DNA of 64,000 nucleotides from Mastigamoeba balamuthi (lineage: Eukaryota > Evosea > Mastigamoebida > Mastigamoebidae): contig CACRSC010000003.1 of the NCBI GenBank assembly GCA_902651635.1, forward strand, positions 410,361-474,360, in the 5' to 3' direction. Under the pieces are notes generated by a model that did not search any database, was not told where the DNA came from, and was given only the letters and a program-made list of their open reading frames with translations. Positions 33,660 to 44,941 of the stretch are shown here, piece by piece (the stretch's first letter is position 1; every line of letters starts with the position of its first letter). A program made the position numbers and the translations under genes.

Positions 33660-34973
33660 TCAAACAACCAACGAATAGGGCGGCTGGGCCAGGACAGCGG
33701 CCACCTCGCCGGAGCCCGCGGCGTAGACGACCGCGGACATGGCGTCGACGTGCCCGAGCGAGAACGGCTCGTTGGCCAGCTCCCTGACGACCTCTGTGCG
33801 CCGGTACTTGCAGGCCCACTGCAGCGCCCTGTTCTCCTTCATCCGCGCCTCGTCGCCCGTGACGAGCCACGGCGCGCCGCCGAGCTCCTTGACGATGTGG
33901 GCCTGGCCCGTCCTGCAGGCCCACTGGAACGCCGCGAGCCCCTTGGAGCGCACGTCGACGGGGCCCAGGTTCCACGGGCTGCCCCTGAGCTCGCGGACCA
34001 CCTCGAGGTGCCCCCTGCCGCAGGCCATCCTCAGCGCGTCGTTGCCCCCGGCCCTTGCGTCCTCGGCGCCGAGGCACCACGGCCTGCGTGCCAGCGCCCG
34101 CAGTATGTGCGCGTGGCCGTTCCTGCACGCGCTGCGCAGCGCCCTGTTCTCGTGCGCCCTCGCGTCCTCGGGGCCCAGCGCAAACGGCGGCCGCTCCAGC
34201 AGCGCCAGCACGTCGCCGTGCCCCGAGGCGCATGCAGCGGCCAGGCACGTGCGGGCCGAGTCCTGGTCCATGGCAGCCCCGCGCTGGACGAGCAGCTGCG
34301 CGACGTCCGCGTGGCCGCTGACGCACGCCAGGCGCAGCGCCCACGACCCCGGGGCCCCGAACGGCGCCGCCGACAGCACGGCGCATACGCCGAGGTCCCC
34401 GCGCTCGGCCGCGACGTGCAGGGCGTCGGCAGCCGCGCCGACCAGCCCGGCGGCGGACCCGAAGAGCCGCTGGGCGTTGGCGACGGCCGCCCCGAGCGTC
34501 TCGCGCATCGAGTAGCGCGCGCAGAGCAGCAGCAGGCGGCCCGGGGCCGGCGGCTCGCGGGCGGGCCAGACGGCCAGGTCCCGCAGGGGCCCGCGGCAGC
34601 GCTCGTCGGCGCAGAGGGCGCCGCAGGCCCAGAGGCACGCGCAGAGGAGCTCCGAGAAGGGCGCCGACCGCGAGCAGCCCAGCGAGAGCGCAGCCCGCAG
34701 GCCCGCGTGCGGCGCGGACAGGGCGGCGAGCGACGCGTGGTCGCCGGCGGCGGCGCAGGCGACGGCGCGGTCGAGGACGAGCGGCAGGTGCGCAGAGGCG
34801 TCGGGCAGAGGGGAGGCGGGCAGCAGAGGCGGGCGCTGGGACCGCAGGCGCAGCAGGCAGGGCGACGCCAGCGCGGGCGGGTGCGCGAGGGCCAGCGAGA
34901 CGAGGTCGCGCGGGTCGTCGAGGCGCGGCACGACGAGCGTGCGCAGCAGCCACGCGGGCGACAGGGCGTCCAT
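33660..34973 (-). CDS. Ankyrin-repeat protein, intronless
   Basis: A single open frame of 437 codons starts at an ATG (34973). The N-terminal 40 residues (WLLRTLVVPRLDDPRDLVSLALAH) resemble an F-box-like helix pair, but this is weak. From about residue 180 on, repeats of roughly 30-35 residues carry ankyrin helices with unusual spacing: ADALHVAAERGDLGVCAVL, WALRLACVSGHADVAQLLV, NRALRSACRNGHAHILRAL, NDALRMACGRGHLEVVREL, AAFQWACRTGQAHIVKEL and NRALQWACKYRRTEVVREL. Between them recur W/F-x-LGPEDAR-type linkers, giving a family-specific repeat of about 37 residues. It is likely a protein-interaction adaptor. The absence of introns sets it apart from its neighbours. Its promoter region is internally repeated. 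Confidence 0.85.
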   Translation of the reverse strand: MDALSPAWLLRTLVVPRLDDPRDLVSLALAHPPALASPCLLRLRSQRPPLLPASPLPDASAHLPLVLDRAVACAAAGDHASLAALSAPHAGLRAALSLGCSRSAPFSELLCACLWACGALCADERCRGPLRDLAVWPAREPPAPGRLLLLCARYSMRETLGAAVANAQRLFGSAAGLVGAAADALHVAAERGDLGVCAVLSAAPFGAPGSWALRLACVSGHADVAQLLVQRGAAMDQDSARTCLAAACASGHGDVLALLERPPFALGPEDARAHENRALRSACRNGHAHILRALARRPWCLGAEDARAGGNDALRMACGRGHLEVVRELRGSPWNLGPVDVRSKGLAAFQWACRTGQAHIVKELGGAPWLVTGDEARMKENRALQWACKYRRTEVVRELANEPFSLGHVDAMSAVVYAAGSGEVAAVLAQPPYSLVV

Positions 34974-35460
34974 GCGATGCCGGGGTGGTGTTGTTGTTGT
35001 TGTGTGTGGTGTCTTCCGTGCGGATATTCCGGCAATCGAGATTGCGGATGACGACAGACCACTTGATATTCCCTCCGCAGGGGATAAATTGATCTCAAGC
35101 CAGAAAAACGGGAATTTCTATTTCTGGTTTCCGTGGGGATATTCCGGCAATAGTGGTTGTGGATGACGACAGGGAGGGGATAAAATGATCTCTTAGCGAG
35201 AAAAACGAATTTTCCAATTTAGACGGGCGTGCCTCTGACTGGCTCTGGGGGCAGAGTTGCATGGCCTCTCCATGCGATGGGGTGGAGCTGTGTGTTGTGT
35301 CTGCCGTGTGGATATTCCGGCAATAGTGATTGCGGATGACGGCAGACCACTTGATTTTTCCTGCGGAGGGGATAAATTGATCTGCAAGCGAGAATAAAAC
35401 GGAATTTATCCATTTAAGCCGGGCGTGCTTCTGACTGGCTCGGGGGGAGAGTTGCATGGC
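34974..35460. repeat. Tandemly repeated upstream region of the ankyrin gene
   Basis: A block GGATATTCCGGCAAT followed by G(A/T)TTG(C/T)GGATGACG occurs at about 35024, 35137 and 35311. The longer unit that follows (GGGGATAAATTGATCT...GCGAG, then GCCGGGCGTGC...TGACTGGCTC and GTTGCATGGCCT) occurs at least twice. Even the sequence around the gene's ATG (CCATGCGATG) is present again near 35270. This is a direct tandem duplication of promoter DNA. Confidence 0.8.
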
Positions 35461-35632
35461 CTCAGCCGGGTCTCGCGGGCTCACTCAGCCGTTAAGGGCA
35501 CGGGGGGTGTCGGGGGGAAAGCGGTCTGGCTCAACCTCTGAACTCGCACCCACCAGGCCAAGGGGTCAGTCACCCGCGCACGCTTATCCTCAGGGTCAGA
35601 AGCCGGGCCGGTCCATCTCCCCCATGCGTCCC

Positions 35633-37555
35633 CTAGTAGTAGTACCCCCCGGGCCCCTGCGGGGGCGGCGGCGGGTACCCTCCACGCGGCGGCGGCGGCG
35701 GGGCCGACCCGCTGCCTCCCTGGTACGGCGCAGGCGCGTAGTACGCGTCGTACGGGCCCGACGGCGCCCCTCTGGCCCTGGGGTCTTCGTAGTACGACGC
35801 TGCGGCAGCGTAGCCAGGCGGGACTGCGACCGCTGGCCTCTGCGCGGCCTGCGCGGGCGGCGCAGCGTCGTAGTACGACGCGTACTGCTGCTGCTGCGGG
35901 GGCGGCGGCGGCGCGTGCGCTGCCATGTACTGCTGGGGGTCGTACGGCGCGGCGGCGGCGGCTGCAGCAGCGGCGTAGTAGTAGCCCGCGTAGCGCGGGT
36001 CAGGTATGACGCCGACGTAGGGGTCGCCGCGGGGCTGCTGCCTCGACGAGGGGGACCTCTCACGCGGGGACCTCCCGCGGGGCGGCGAGCGGCTGCGCTC
36101 GCGGCCGCGCCCCGAGGGCGAGCGGCTCCTCTCGCGCGACCTGGACCGCGACCTCCGCCTCGAGCCCTGACGGGACCCCGAGCCCACGCGGTCGCGCTCT
36201 CTCTCCGAAGGCCGTTCGCGCTCGCGGTCATAGCGCTCACGCTCACGCTCACGCTCACGGTCAGAGCCCCTCGAGTACTCGCGCTCACGCTCCCTCGGCT
36301 CCTTAGCTCTGCTCGCGCTCTTGCGAGCCTCCAGCCAGTCAACAAGCTCAGGCCTGCGCCAAGGGAGCTCTCTGGTCAGCCCCGCGGGTGGGGGAGGGGC
36401 GGTGGATGCAAGTGGGCTCGGAGCAACGCACTTGGCCCACGTAATGTGCCAGCGGCCCTTGTCCCAAGTGGTGTCGTGGTACTTGTCTATCGCCTTCTCG
36501 CACGCCCGCGTGTCGTAGAACTCAATCGCAAAGTACACGTCCCTGGCGGGGAGGGGGGGCGCTGTCAGCCACGCAGACGCAGGGAGCACCCCCTCGCACT
36601 TGGAGTCGGGGATGGGGTTGGGCAGCGGAGAGAACTCCTTGATCTCGCCGACGCCAGAGAAGAACTCCTCGACAGCGGCCGAGTCGGCCTGCGAGGGGTC
36701 CTTCAGCTCACGCAGGATGACCTGCAGCACTCCCGCGGACCCGTCGTCCTCACCCGTGCCCCCACCCTGGAACCCCCCGCCGTCCCTCGGCAGCGAGTAG
36801 TGCACGTCGATCTGCTCGCCACAGCGGCCGTGTGAGACATTCAGCAACATGCGAAAGAGACGGAAAGACGCCCAAACAGAGGCAGAGACACCCACAGAGA
36901 CCGTGCGAGTGAGAAGAGAGACAGAAGAGGAGGAGAGAAGAGAGAAGAGATGTCGGAGGAGAGAAACAGAGAAAGAGAGGATGACGGGACGGGAGAGGAG
37001 GCTGGCGCACTGGTCTGCCGCACACGAGGTGCCCCGTGAGTTCTCTCTTGGCGCGCTCAGCGTCGCGTATGTCGTGCTGCGCAATGGGTGGGGAGGGGAA
37101 GGAGCAGGCGCAGGGCGACGGGTCGTGAGACAGGGCTCCCCCGGCCGCTCGAGGGCAAGCGTAGCGCTTCTCACGTAGGTGATGAAGCCGATGCCACGCC
37201 GCGAGATGAGCATGAACGTCTTCTTCACGTCGCCGTGGCGCTCAAAGAGCTCCTTCACGTCCTTCTCGTTGGCTGCGGGGGTGTATGGGAAGAGAGAGGA
37301 GAGAGAGAGAGAGAGAGCGGTTGGCTGAGAGCACTCGCGCAGACTCTGCGGTTACTCACCTTCGTACGACACGTTGCGGACGAACAGGACGCGCGACTTG
37401 CGCTCGTTGGGGTCCCTCTGGCCCGCTGCGGGCGTCGCGATTGAGAGCTGGGCCCGGGGGGGGAGAGAGAGAAGCCAAGGCCAAGGGGACGGCGACGCAT
37501 AGGGGAAGGGGGGCGCACATCGGAGGGCGCCAGGTGGCGGTGGCCGGCCCGACAT
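35633..37555 (-). CDS. SR-like RNA-binding protein (two RRMs, RS domain, Tyr/Pro/Gly-rich tail)
   Basis: It starts at the ATG at 37555 (MSGRPPPPGALR). Exons found: 37555-37519, 37425-37360, 37272-37175, 37076-37026, 36811-36600 and 36542 onward. A further frame-preserving intron may exist near 36429-36365 (GTGCGT...GCGCAG). RRM 1 reads RVLFVRNVSYE (RNP2) and RRGIGFITY (RNP1) and ends HDIRDAERAKREL. RRM 2 reads VLQVILREL and RDVYFAIEFYDTRACEKAIDKY. A long Arg/Glu/Asp/Ser region with RSRSRERSRSPS dipeptides follows, then a tail of Tyr, Ala, Pro and Gly with poly-Ala and poly-Gln. The expected role is splicing regulation in the nucleus. The acceptor before IDVHYSLP is inferred because no other AG is available in the preceding 50 bases. 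Confidence 0.82.
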
Positions 37556-37980
37556 GGTGTCAAGACTCAGCGGGAGGGGTGTCAAGAGGGCCTGTCTCGC
37601 TCGAACAAACAAGAGGGGCCCCGGGAGTGCGGTTTGCTCGGAGGCCTCGCCGCGCTAACGGAAGTTTTGTCAGAAAAGAAAGCCCCACAGAAGATTGCGA
37701 GTCTCAGAATCTAGGAATATCGCTTCGGTGTCTGGCGCCGCTTCACACAGACATCCCCCGACAGAACTGCACCGCTATCATGAATCCGCAAAGGCACCAC
37801 TGTCTAACACCTGTGTAGGTGCACGAACATCACTAAAGAGACAGTACTGCCCTTTATGCTGAGACATAACAGGCCCACTGCTCAGTTCGTCACTGCCACC
37901 TGCTGCCTCACCCAGCAGCCATCGCCGATGACGGACGTGAGGGCAATTGAAACAAATTATGTCACCAAAGGACAAAAATC

Positions 37981-38051
37981 TGCGTTCGCCGGGAATCGGA
38001 CCCGGGTCCTACACGTGGGAGGCGTAGATTCTACCATTGAACCACGAACGC
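37981..38051 (-). tRNA. tRNA-Gly (anticodon CCC), second copy
   Basis: The 71 bases are identical to the tRNA at 6662-6732 but on the minus strand. The leader TTTGTAAA is conserved and a T5 run follows the 3' end. Both copies sit in locally AT-rich DNA. Confidence 0.95.
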
Positions 38052-38613
38052 TTTACAAAAATTGAAAAGCGAATTTGTTATAATAACCTCGGAGTAAACT
38101 TGGAATCCTCAAGGATGAAAGTGTACTACCTACAACCCAACTTATTGGTATTGTCTGAGCAACTACAATTTTTACAGATGTGATACTCTGTACAATTGGA
38201 TCTCAATTACTGCAATCAGAATACATACTCAGCACATGCCAGATCGATCTGATCCTAAGTCTATCCATAACAGAGAAGTGGATACCTGAGATGCCATACG
38301 ATGAGAAAAAAAACCTTCAAGCATTTATGATAATGGCTTCCTTATCCATGGATTCGGCACATCAGCACCAGTACAGCAATAATTGTTTGAATGCACTTGT
38401 ACTTCAGAACAAATGAAATTCCAACTCTTCCTCACGAAATGAAAATTGTAATTTGTCTCTGCTCTGGACATAACACACACACGATTACACTAATCGCAAT
38501 AAGCGGAGTTTTGCTGATGTCCGAGCATTCAACGTCTCCGAGGGGCCCCCTCTTGCTCTCCAGCGCCACAGCCGCACGCAGCACGGCGCAGAGCCCCGAT
38601 GCAGGCAGCAGCC
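38052..38613. other. AT-rich region upstream of tRNA-Gly, no gene seen
   Basis: About 500 bases are clearly poorer in G and C than the neighbouring genes. Short open frames exist, but none has protein-like composition or neighbours that support it. GC content recovers abruptly near 38.54 kb, just before the kinase stop codon. Confidence 0.5.
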
Positions 38614-40692
38614 CTATGAGATCTTCTTGGCCGAGGCGGGGAACGCCTTGTACGTGAACCCGGCAAAGTACGACTCGTCGTGTATCCTGCTGAAGTAGCC
38701 CGTCGGCAGCTCCTCCGTCGCCACCGAGTGCGAGATGTCCTGCCGCGTGGTCAGCGCCGGCTCGCCCATGACGTCGGGCCGCGACTCCTCGTCGCCAAAG
38801 TAGGACGTGTCCGTCTCGCCCTGCAGGTTGGGGACGAAGGGCCCGGGCTTGTCGCGCAGGTGCTCCCAGTCGACTTGTCGGCGCACAAAGTAGGGGTGCG
38901 CCATGACCTCGCTGGCGCCGTGGTGGCCCAGCCTCCTCTCGGCGGGCGCCAGCAGCCCGCAGATGAGGTCCCAGGCGTCGCCGGGCACGGGGTCCTCGCC
39001 CGAGGGCATCACGGGCTTGGCTGCCGTGACCTTCTGGTAGTTGAGCACGTTCTCAAACGCCTCCTCGGCAGAGTTGGCCTGAAACGCCCCGTACCCGCAG
39101 CTCATCTCGAACAGTATCGCCCCCAGCGCCCACCAGTCGGCCCTGTGGTCGTACCCCGTGCCCTGCGCGCGAGTTAAGTTTCCGAGAAATGCCTGCGCCC
39201 CAATTCCCGGAAATGAATCGTGTGGGGAGGGGCACCTCGAGCATCTCCGGGCACATGTAGTCGGGCCTGGGCAACGCGCCAAGTGTGAGGAGAGACCACC
39301 GGGGGGCATGCGGGGGCAGGGGCAGGGGAGGCCGCACGAGCCGACGATGGAGAAGGACATGCGCGAGGGCTCCATCATGAGGTGGAGGGCGTCGGTGCTG
39401 ACGACCTTGCGCAGCGTGCGCGCCTGCATGCTGGACCTGTTGCGCTGCTCCCAGCCCTCGCTCGAGAGCCCAAAGTCGATGAGCTTGAGGTGGCCCGTCG
39501 AGTCGATGACGAAGTTGCCCGGCTTGAGGTCCCTGTGCGTGTAGCCCAGCGAGTGCAGGTACTTGACGCAGACGACCATCTCGCTCATGTACGTCGAGCA
39601 CATGGCGTCCTCGAAGCGGCCCAGGTTGTTGAGCATCCACCGCAGGTCGCCGCCCGGCGCGTACTCCATGCCCATGTAGAGGTACGACGAGTCCTGGAAC
39701 GTGCAGTAGAGCCGTATGATCCACGGGCTCTGCGACGTCGTCAGCACGTTGCGCTCGCGCTGCACCTCGTCGCTCTGGTTCTTCATCCGCGCGCTGTTCT
39801 TGGTCATCCGCTTGAGCGCGATGATCCGCGACGTCTGGTTCTCCCGCGCCAGGTACACCTCGCCGTAGCCCCCCTTGCCCAGCATCGCCAGTATCGTGAA
39901 GTCGTTGATCTTCGTCTTGGTCCTGGGGGAGGGGGGAGGGGCGTCCACGTCATCGGTGACGTTGGCTTTGCCTGCGCCCAAAACGGGGAAACGGAAGGGG
40001 AACGCACCGCTTGAGCCGCAGGTACTGCGTCTCCTTGACGCGCAGCTCCTCGCGGACCGCGGCCGCCTGCTCGCCGCGCAGGCACAGCGTGTCTATCTCG
40101 TGCTCCAGGTCCGCCTTGCGCAGCATCCTATGCGAATTCCCCCAATTCAACGCCCCCCAGAGCGAATTGAATTCAAAATTAGACACAGCAACAAACAACA
40201 ACGTCCAGTCCAGCGGAGCGGGGAGAGACGGAAGGAAGGAGCGCGCCTCTGGTTGCGGTACTGGAAGAGGTCCCTGTAGAACTGGCGCATGTAGACCTTG
40301 TAGACGTGGCTGCGCTTGCGGGTGCCCTCTGTGTAGGTCTCGGGGTTCTCGGGGACGAACTTGGTGCCCAGAATGTCCTCGAGCCTCGGGCACCCGGGGC
40401 TGTGGCTCGCGGCCACCGTCCCGCGCCGCTCGACGACCCCGGGCGTGTCGTAGCCCGAGTCGAACCCCGACGACAGCGCCGCGCCGCTCGAGGACCCTGG
40501 CGAGCCCGCCGCGCCCTCGCTGCTGCTGCCAACCGCCGCGCCGCTGCCGCACTCCTCGATGGTGATCGGGCTCGGCGCCTTGCGCACCAGCACAGGCGAC
40601 GGGCGCGGGCTGGCCGTCTTCCACACCGACACCGGGGTGCCGCCGATGTGCGGGACGTGCGGCGCCTGCGGCGAGAGCCTGTCCTCGGCCAT
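38614..40692 (-). CDS. NDR/LATS-family AGC protein kinase
   Basis: Five exons (40692-40247, 40127-40008, 39922-39338, 39266-39236, 39162-38614) give 576 residues. After a Ser/Pro-rich N-terminus comes the NDR-type helical region that binds MOB proteins (KVYMRQFYRDLFQYRNQR-MLRKADLEHEIDTL). The kinase has GKGGYGEVYLA, ALKRM (ATP lysine), HRDLKPGNF, DFGLS, the long insert before the activation segment typical of NDR, PDYMCPEML (APE) and DWWALG. The C-terminal AGC tail ends in GFTYKAF. All catalytic residues are present. The expected role is Hippo/morphogenesis signalling with a MOB partner. Intron 1 starts with GC (CAGAG|GCGCGC). Exon 4 is only 31 bases and encodes the APE segment. It is divergently transcribed from the coiled-coil gene. 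Confidence 0.92.
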
Positions 40693-40932
40693 GAGAGTTG
40701 TCCGCTGCTACGCTTCTTTTGCCCCGTTGCAATGGGCCTATCCCCGAGATATCTCCGCAGATATCCCGGGCCCGTTCCTCCGCGGCCCCCCCGGGGGCAC
40801 GATCCGAGCTATCGATCCGACGTGATCGGGAAGCGGCTGCTGCGGAACCCCGTTGGCAGGCCTCGTAGACAACCGCGAGATATCATCTCCAGAATCTTCT
40901 CAGAGATTACGCGCACAACTCAAAAGGGACAG
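40693..40932. promoter_or_regulatory. Bidirectional promoter with paired AGATATC motifs
   Basis: The 240 bases between the two ATGs contain CGAGATATCTCCGCAGATATCCCG (an AGATATC palindrome pair near 40744-40768), CGAGATATCATCTCC near 40869 and TCTCAGAGATTACG near 40898. Confidence 0.45.
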
Positions 40933-42300
40933 ATGTCCGCACCCCCGAAGAAGGACGTCCTCGTGCGCACGGTGATCTGCGACGACGAGCAGGGCCTCAC
41001 TGTGCCCGCGAGCGGCGTCGACAACGGCCTGCTGGACGACCCCTCGGTCCTCGAGAAGATCCTGTCAGCGCAGACGGTTTGCCGATTGCCAGCCACTTGC
41101 ACTTCACCCCAAAATTCAAACGAAGCTGTACAAACTGCCCCCGCCCGCCCACGCAGGCGCTCGCGCATTGCAGCAAGATGTCCTCGGTAGAGGTGCTGCC
41201 CGAGGGGGTCGAGGCGCGCCAGAAGGCTTTCGAGGCGGCCCGCCCGGAGGCTTTTGTGGCCATCAAGACGCAGGGCGAGCTCGTGAAGCATTTCGCTGCT
41301 GCTGCCGAGGCTGTCGCGGGCTCGCTGGCGGCCGAGGAGAGCGCCCTGCACGCTGCCGCTGCCTCCTCGCGCAGGGCGCAGCGTGCTGAGGAGAGCGTCA
41401 AGTCCGCACTGGGGAAGGGGAAGAAGCAGGTCCGCCCGGTTGGTGGTGGTGGGAGGGCTGAGCAAATCAACTGTGTGGAGAAAAATCTTTTAAACGTGTG
41501 ATGCGCTCACTTTTCCTTCGTGGTGTAACAGCACCATGCGCTCCTCGTCCATCTGAAGTCCGAGACGAAGGAGGACGCGGCCGAGCTGGAGAGATACCGG
41601 GGCGTCGAAGTGCCCAGGTTCCTGAAGATGCTCGACGAGGAGCGCGCTGACCTCCGGGCAAGCTTCAAGCTGATCGAGAAGAAGAACCAGGAGATCGAGA
41701 AGGAGACCAGGCAGAGGAAGGTACGGCTGTTGGGCTGTAGTCGGCACTACTTTCCACGCAAAATAGGTGCTGGAGATGCAGTTGGGGGTTGTCTATGCTG
41801 GAGCCGTGTTCTACAAGGCCCTCGACATCCTCTCGGCCCGCTGGAAGGAGAAGTACCAGCGTGAGGACGACACACCCTTTTTCTTCCGGAGGGAGACGGA
41901 AATGCTCCGGGATCAGTATTCCGAGGATTTGAACAGGCTCTTCCTGCCTGAGGAGACACTGACAAGGGAGAAGCTGCTGAGTGCCCAGCAGTCCAGAATC
42001 ATGAAGGACTGCGGTCGCATTGCCCACAACCCCACCGTCGCTGATGTATGCTACTCATTCTCCATTTTCAGATTCTTACCACGAATCTGACAGGCCCAGC
42101 TCGCGGTTCTGTACGCATCTGAGAGCGAGAGGGGCTGGATCAAGGAAGCAGCCAAGTTCGACCTGGGGAGCGACTGGGCTGACCCCTTTGTTGAGAGGGA
42201 AGAGGTGAAAGACGCGCCACCTGCCCAGGCGGGAGCTGCCAAGAAGTCCAAGAACAAGAAGAAGAAGCAGAAGAAGGGGGAGGGGAAAGGAACGAAGTAG
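40933..42300 (+). CDS. Coiled-coil protein with a lysine-rich tail, family not recognised
   Basis: Five exons (40933-41076, 41157-41429, 41532-41720, 41767-42045, 42094-42300) keep phase and give 363 residues. The middle is strongly helical with heptad-like charge patterns: ARQKAFEAARPEAFVAIKTQGEL, RFLKMLDEERADLRASFKLIEKKNQEIEKETRQRK and KEKYQREDDTPFFFRRETEMLRDQYSEDL. The C-terminus turns basic (KKSKNKKKKQKKGEGKG), which could bind nucleic acid or acidic membranes. There are no membrane spans or enzyme motifs. Introns are short (46-102 bases), with donors GTTTGC, GTCCGC, GTACGG and GTATGC. The function is unknown. Confidence 0.8.
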
Positions 42301-42443
42301 AATCGACCCCAGATGCACGGAATGGCTTCCCTCCAGCTCTTTTTTGGCCATCGGATGTAGCTCTATCCCCAAACAGCGCATCCGAGAGCACAGAGCAAAT
42401 GAGTTACACAGTTCATCTTTCACAAGAAACAAGAACAACGTTG

Positions 42444-44941
42444 CTAAATATCTGGTAGCCCACGGATTCCTCTGGATGCCCGCCGCAGAGAGCGCAGGTC
42501 CCCGATCACTGGTTTCAGTGCTCCGCGGATCTCTTTGAGCATTTCGAGCCTCCTGCCCTGGTTTGACAAGCTTGGGTTCGCACTGTAGTGATACAACCTG
42601 GCCTTGGTGCTGTCCGTGAACAGCTCTGGGTGCATGAAGACTCTCGCCTGGCCTGCAGCCGGCCCCTTGAGCAGTGTCCCGCTGAGCTTCTCGTGCGTGT
42701 TGACGGGCACCCCCATCGGCATTGCCCGGTACGCGACGTCGTCCACGAGGTCCCGGTGCACGAAGATCTGCAGCATGTTGCCCGTTGACATCCCGGTGGC
42801 TCCCGGGTACACCATCGCTCTCGGCGCCCTGCTGCCATACATAGATGTCGCCAGGCCGTACTTGGTCCCGATCGCGACGATGGCGTCCGCGATGGACTGC
42901 ACCTGGCGGCCACGGGCCCCGCAGGCAGTCACGAGGCCCTCGAGGAGCCCGCGGAAGCTCAGGTCCCCGCACGAGTAGCCGTTCTCGAAGTTGGACAGCG
43001 GCGGCGCCTCAGTGTCCTCGCCGAAAAGGCTCACGCTCGTGCTGATGGCGAGGGCGCGGAACCTCGGATCGTGGTCCTGCCCCGCCATACGCGAGAACTC
43101 CTCGACGAGCATGCTCAGAATGGGCTTGTCGTGGAACGGTGCCGTCAGCAGCCTGGGCAGCGGCGCGAACCCGTCGGGCAGCTGCAAGGACGGGCGATCT
43201 CAGTGAGGGCCGGCGGGGCGAGTGGGACGCACGTTGAAGATCGCCTGGGCCAGGACGCACTGGACCTCGTAGAGGAGAGACGCGAACGAGTACGAGTGGT
43301 AGAAGACGAAGAACTCGCCGTGGTGCTCCTGCTCGCGCTTGAGCATCGTGCGGAAGCAGAACTCGGCCCACTTCTTGTGCGTCGCGCTCTGCACGGCCGT
43401 CGTTATCTGCCCCTCGAGCCCGCGAGCCCTCGGCCTGCCGTTGAGCGACTGCGCGGGGATCTTGAAGTCCAGCTTCACCAGCGGCACGGGCACCCGGGCG
43501 TCGGGCAGCTTCGCGTAGGCCGCGTCGTGCGACGGGTAGTACGGCACCTCGTCGACCTCCATGAAGTCGTCGGGCGGAGGAGGCGCGTGCGAGGGCTCTC
43601 CCAGCAGCCACGCGACGGTCCTCTCGAGGTCGTCGCCGCACTCGGCCAGGGCCGTCTCCAGCACCTGCCGCGGGGCCGACGGGAACATCAGGGAGAGTCG
43701 CCACACTTTGCCCGTCCCCCGGGCCTCAGCTCCCGCGGCTCCCGCGGCCGCAGGCGCAGGGGCCTCGTCGCCCACGAGCAGCGCCGCGGTGCTCTCGACG
43801 TTGCCGTGCTGCTCCTGCAGCACCTGGTTGAGCAGCACGAGATCGACGTCGGGGAACATGCTGGCCAGCGACCGCAGGGCTGGGTCCGCCGCGGCGACCA
43901 GCTGCCCGCGCGTGGCCGCGTCCATTACCTCCTGCGCGCGGTGCATCTCCTGCACGTAGTCGAGCATCCCGCACATCTCCTCGGACATCTGCCCCCTCTG
44001 CAGGGACTGCGTCAGCAACGGAGAGAACGCGGAGCAAAGGGAAGCGGAATGGGTCGCACGCGCACCGCGGCGCTCTTCGGAGCAGCGCCAGCGCCGGTCC
44101 GCGAGCCGGGAAGCGGTGGCGAGGAGTTGCGCTCAGTCTCCACTGACAGGGCGTACGGGGCAGGCGCTGCTGCCACCGTCTCGCGGCGTGGCGCCTGGGC
44201 ATCCTCGCCAGCGGCCAGGCGCCGTGCGAGCCTCTCGTCCTCCTCTTCCTGCAGCTGCTTGGCAGTCTTCCTGGCCTCCTTCGGGGGCGACGCTGCCACG
44301 GCGGCCGCGGTGTCGCTGTTCCCAGAGGCGAGCAGCAGTGCGAGCCTCCTGTCCTGCTCCACCTGGCTGAGGGCCGGCGGAGTCCTGGCGGAGGTGGGGG
44401 CCTGCGCCTGGGCGGCTGCGAACTTGCGTGCCAGCTCGAGGTCGTCCAGCTCCTGCTGCCTTCTCCTCTTCATCTCGAGCAGCATCTCCTCCTGCTGCCT
44501 CACCACCTCCCGCCTCTGCGCGGCGGCGCAGGCCTCTGGATCCGGGGCCGCAGCGGCAGCGGCGACGGCGCAGGGTGTCGGGGGAGCCGCAGGGGCGCAC
44601 TGCCTCTCCCTCTCGGCGAGGCAGAGGAACGCGTGCTCCTCGATGACCTCGCCCCCGAAAAATCGGGAGCACAGTGGGCACTGGACTTCGGACGACGGCC
44701 CTCGCGCGGCCTCTCGCGCAGGCGGAGGTGATACCCCGCACGAGTGGCAGCCCTCGTGGAGGGCGGCGTCGGTGGCCGGGTGCATCTCTGGGCGCTGGGC
44801 TGGCGGGACAACGGAGGCCGCGAGAAACGGTTCCGAGATTGAAGGCAATTTGGGTGCGGACGGCTGCAGGGGCCCTGCGAGGACTGCCTGCTGTGCCGGC
44901 TGCACGAAGGCCCCTTGGCCGGGGAGCACTGTGCACTCCAT
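42444..44941 (-). CDS. Ubiquitin-pathway-like protein: zinc finger, coiled coil, two CUE domains, unknown C-terminal domain
   Basis: Three exons (44941-44066, 44006-43233, 43181-42444) give 795 residues. Near residue 85 is a small zinc finger CPLCSRFF...EEHAFLCLAERERQC, of UBZ or C2HC type. A charged coiled coil follows (REVVRQQEEMLLEMKRRRQQELDDLELARKFA), where ELDDLELARKFA could be a ubiquitin-interacting helix. Two CUE domains come next: LASMFPDVDLVLLNQVLQ with GNVESTAALLV, and LSLMFPSAPRQVLETALAE with DDLERTVAWLL. The last 400 residues (LDFKIPAQSLN..., FFVFYHSYSFASLLYEV, ATSMYGSRAPRAMVYPGA, RVFMHPELFTDSTKARLYHYS) form a compact domain I cannot name. The domain order suggests it recognises ubiquitin and acts on something through the C-terminal domain. 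Confidence 0.78.

Noticed and set aside
35633-37258. Single long frame for the SR-like protein
   Set aside because: It reads through at least three introns, including one with CT-rich low-complexity sequence. Splicing gives continuous RRM domains.
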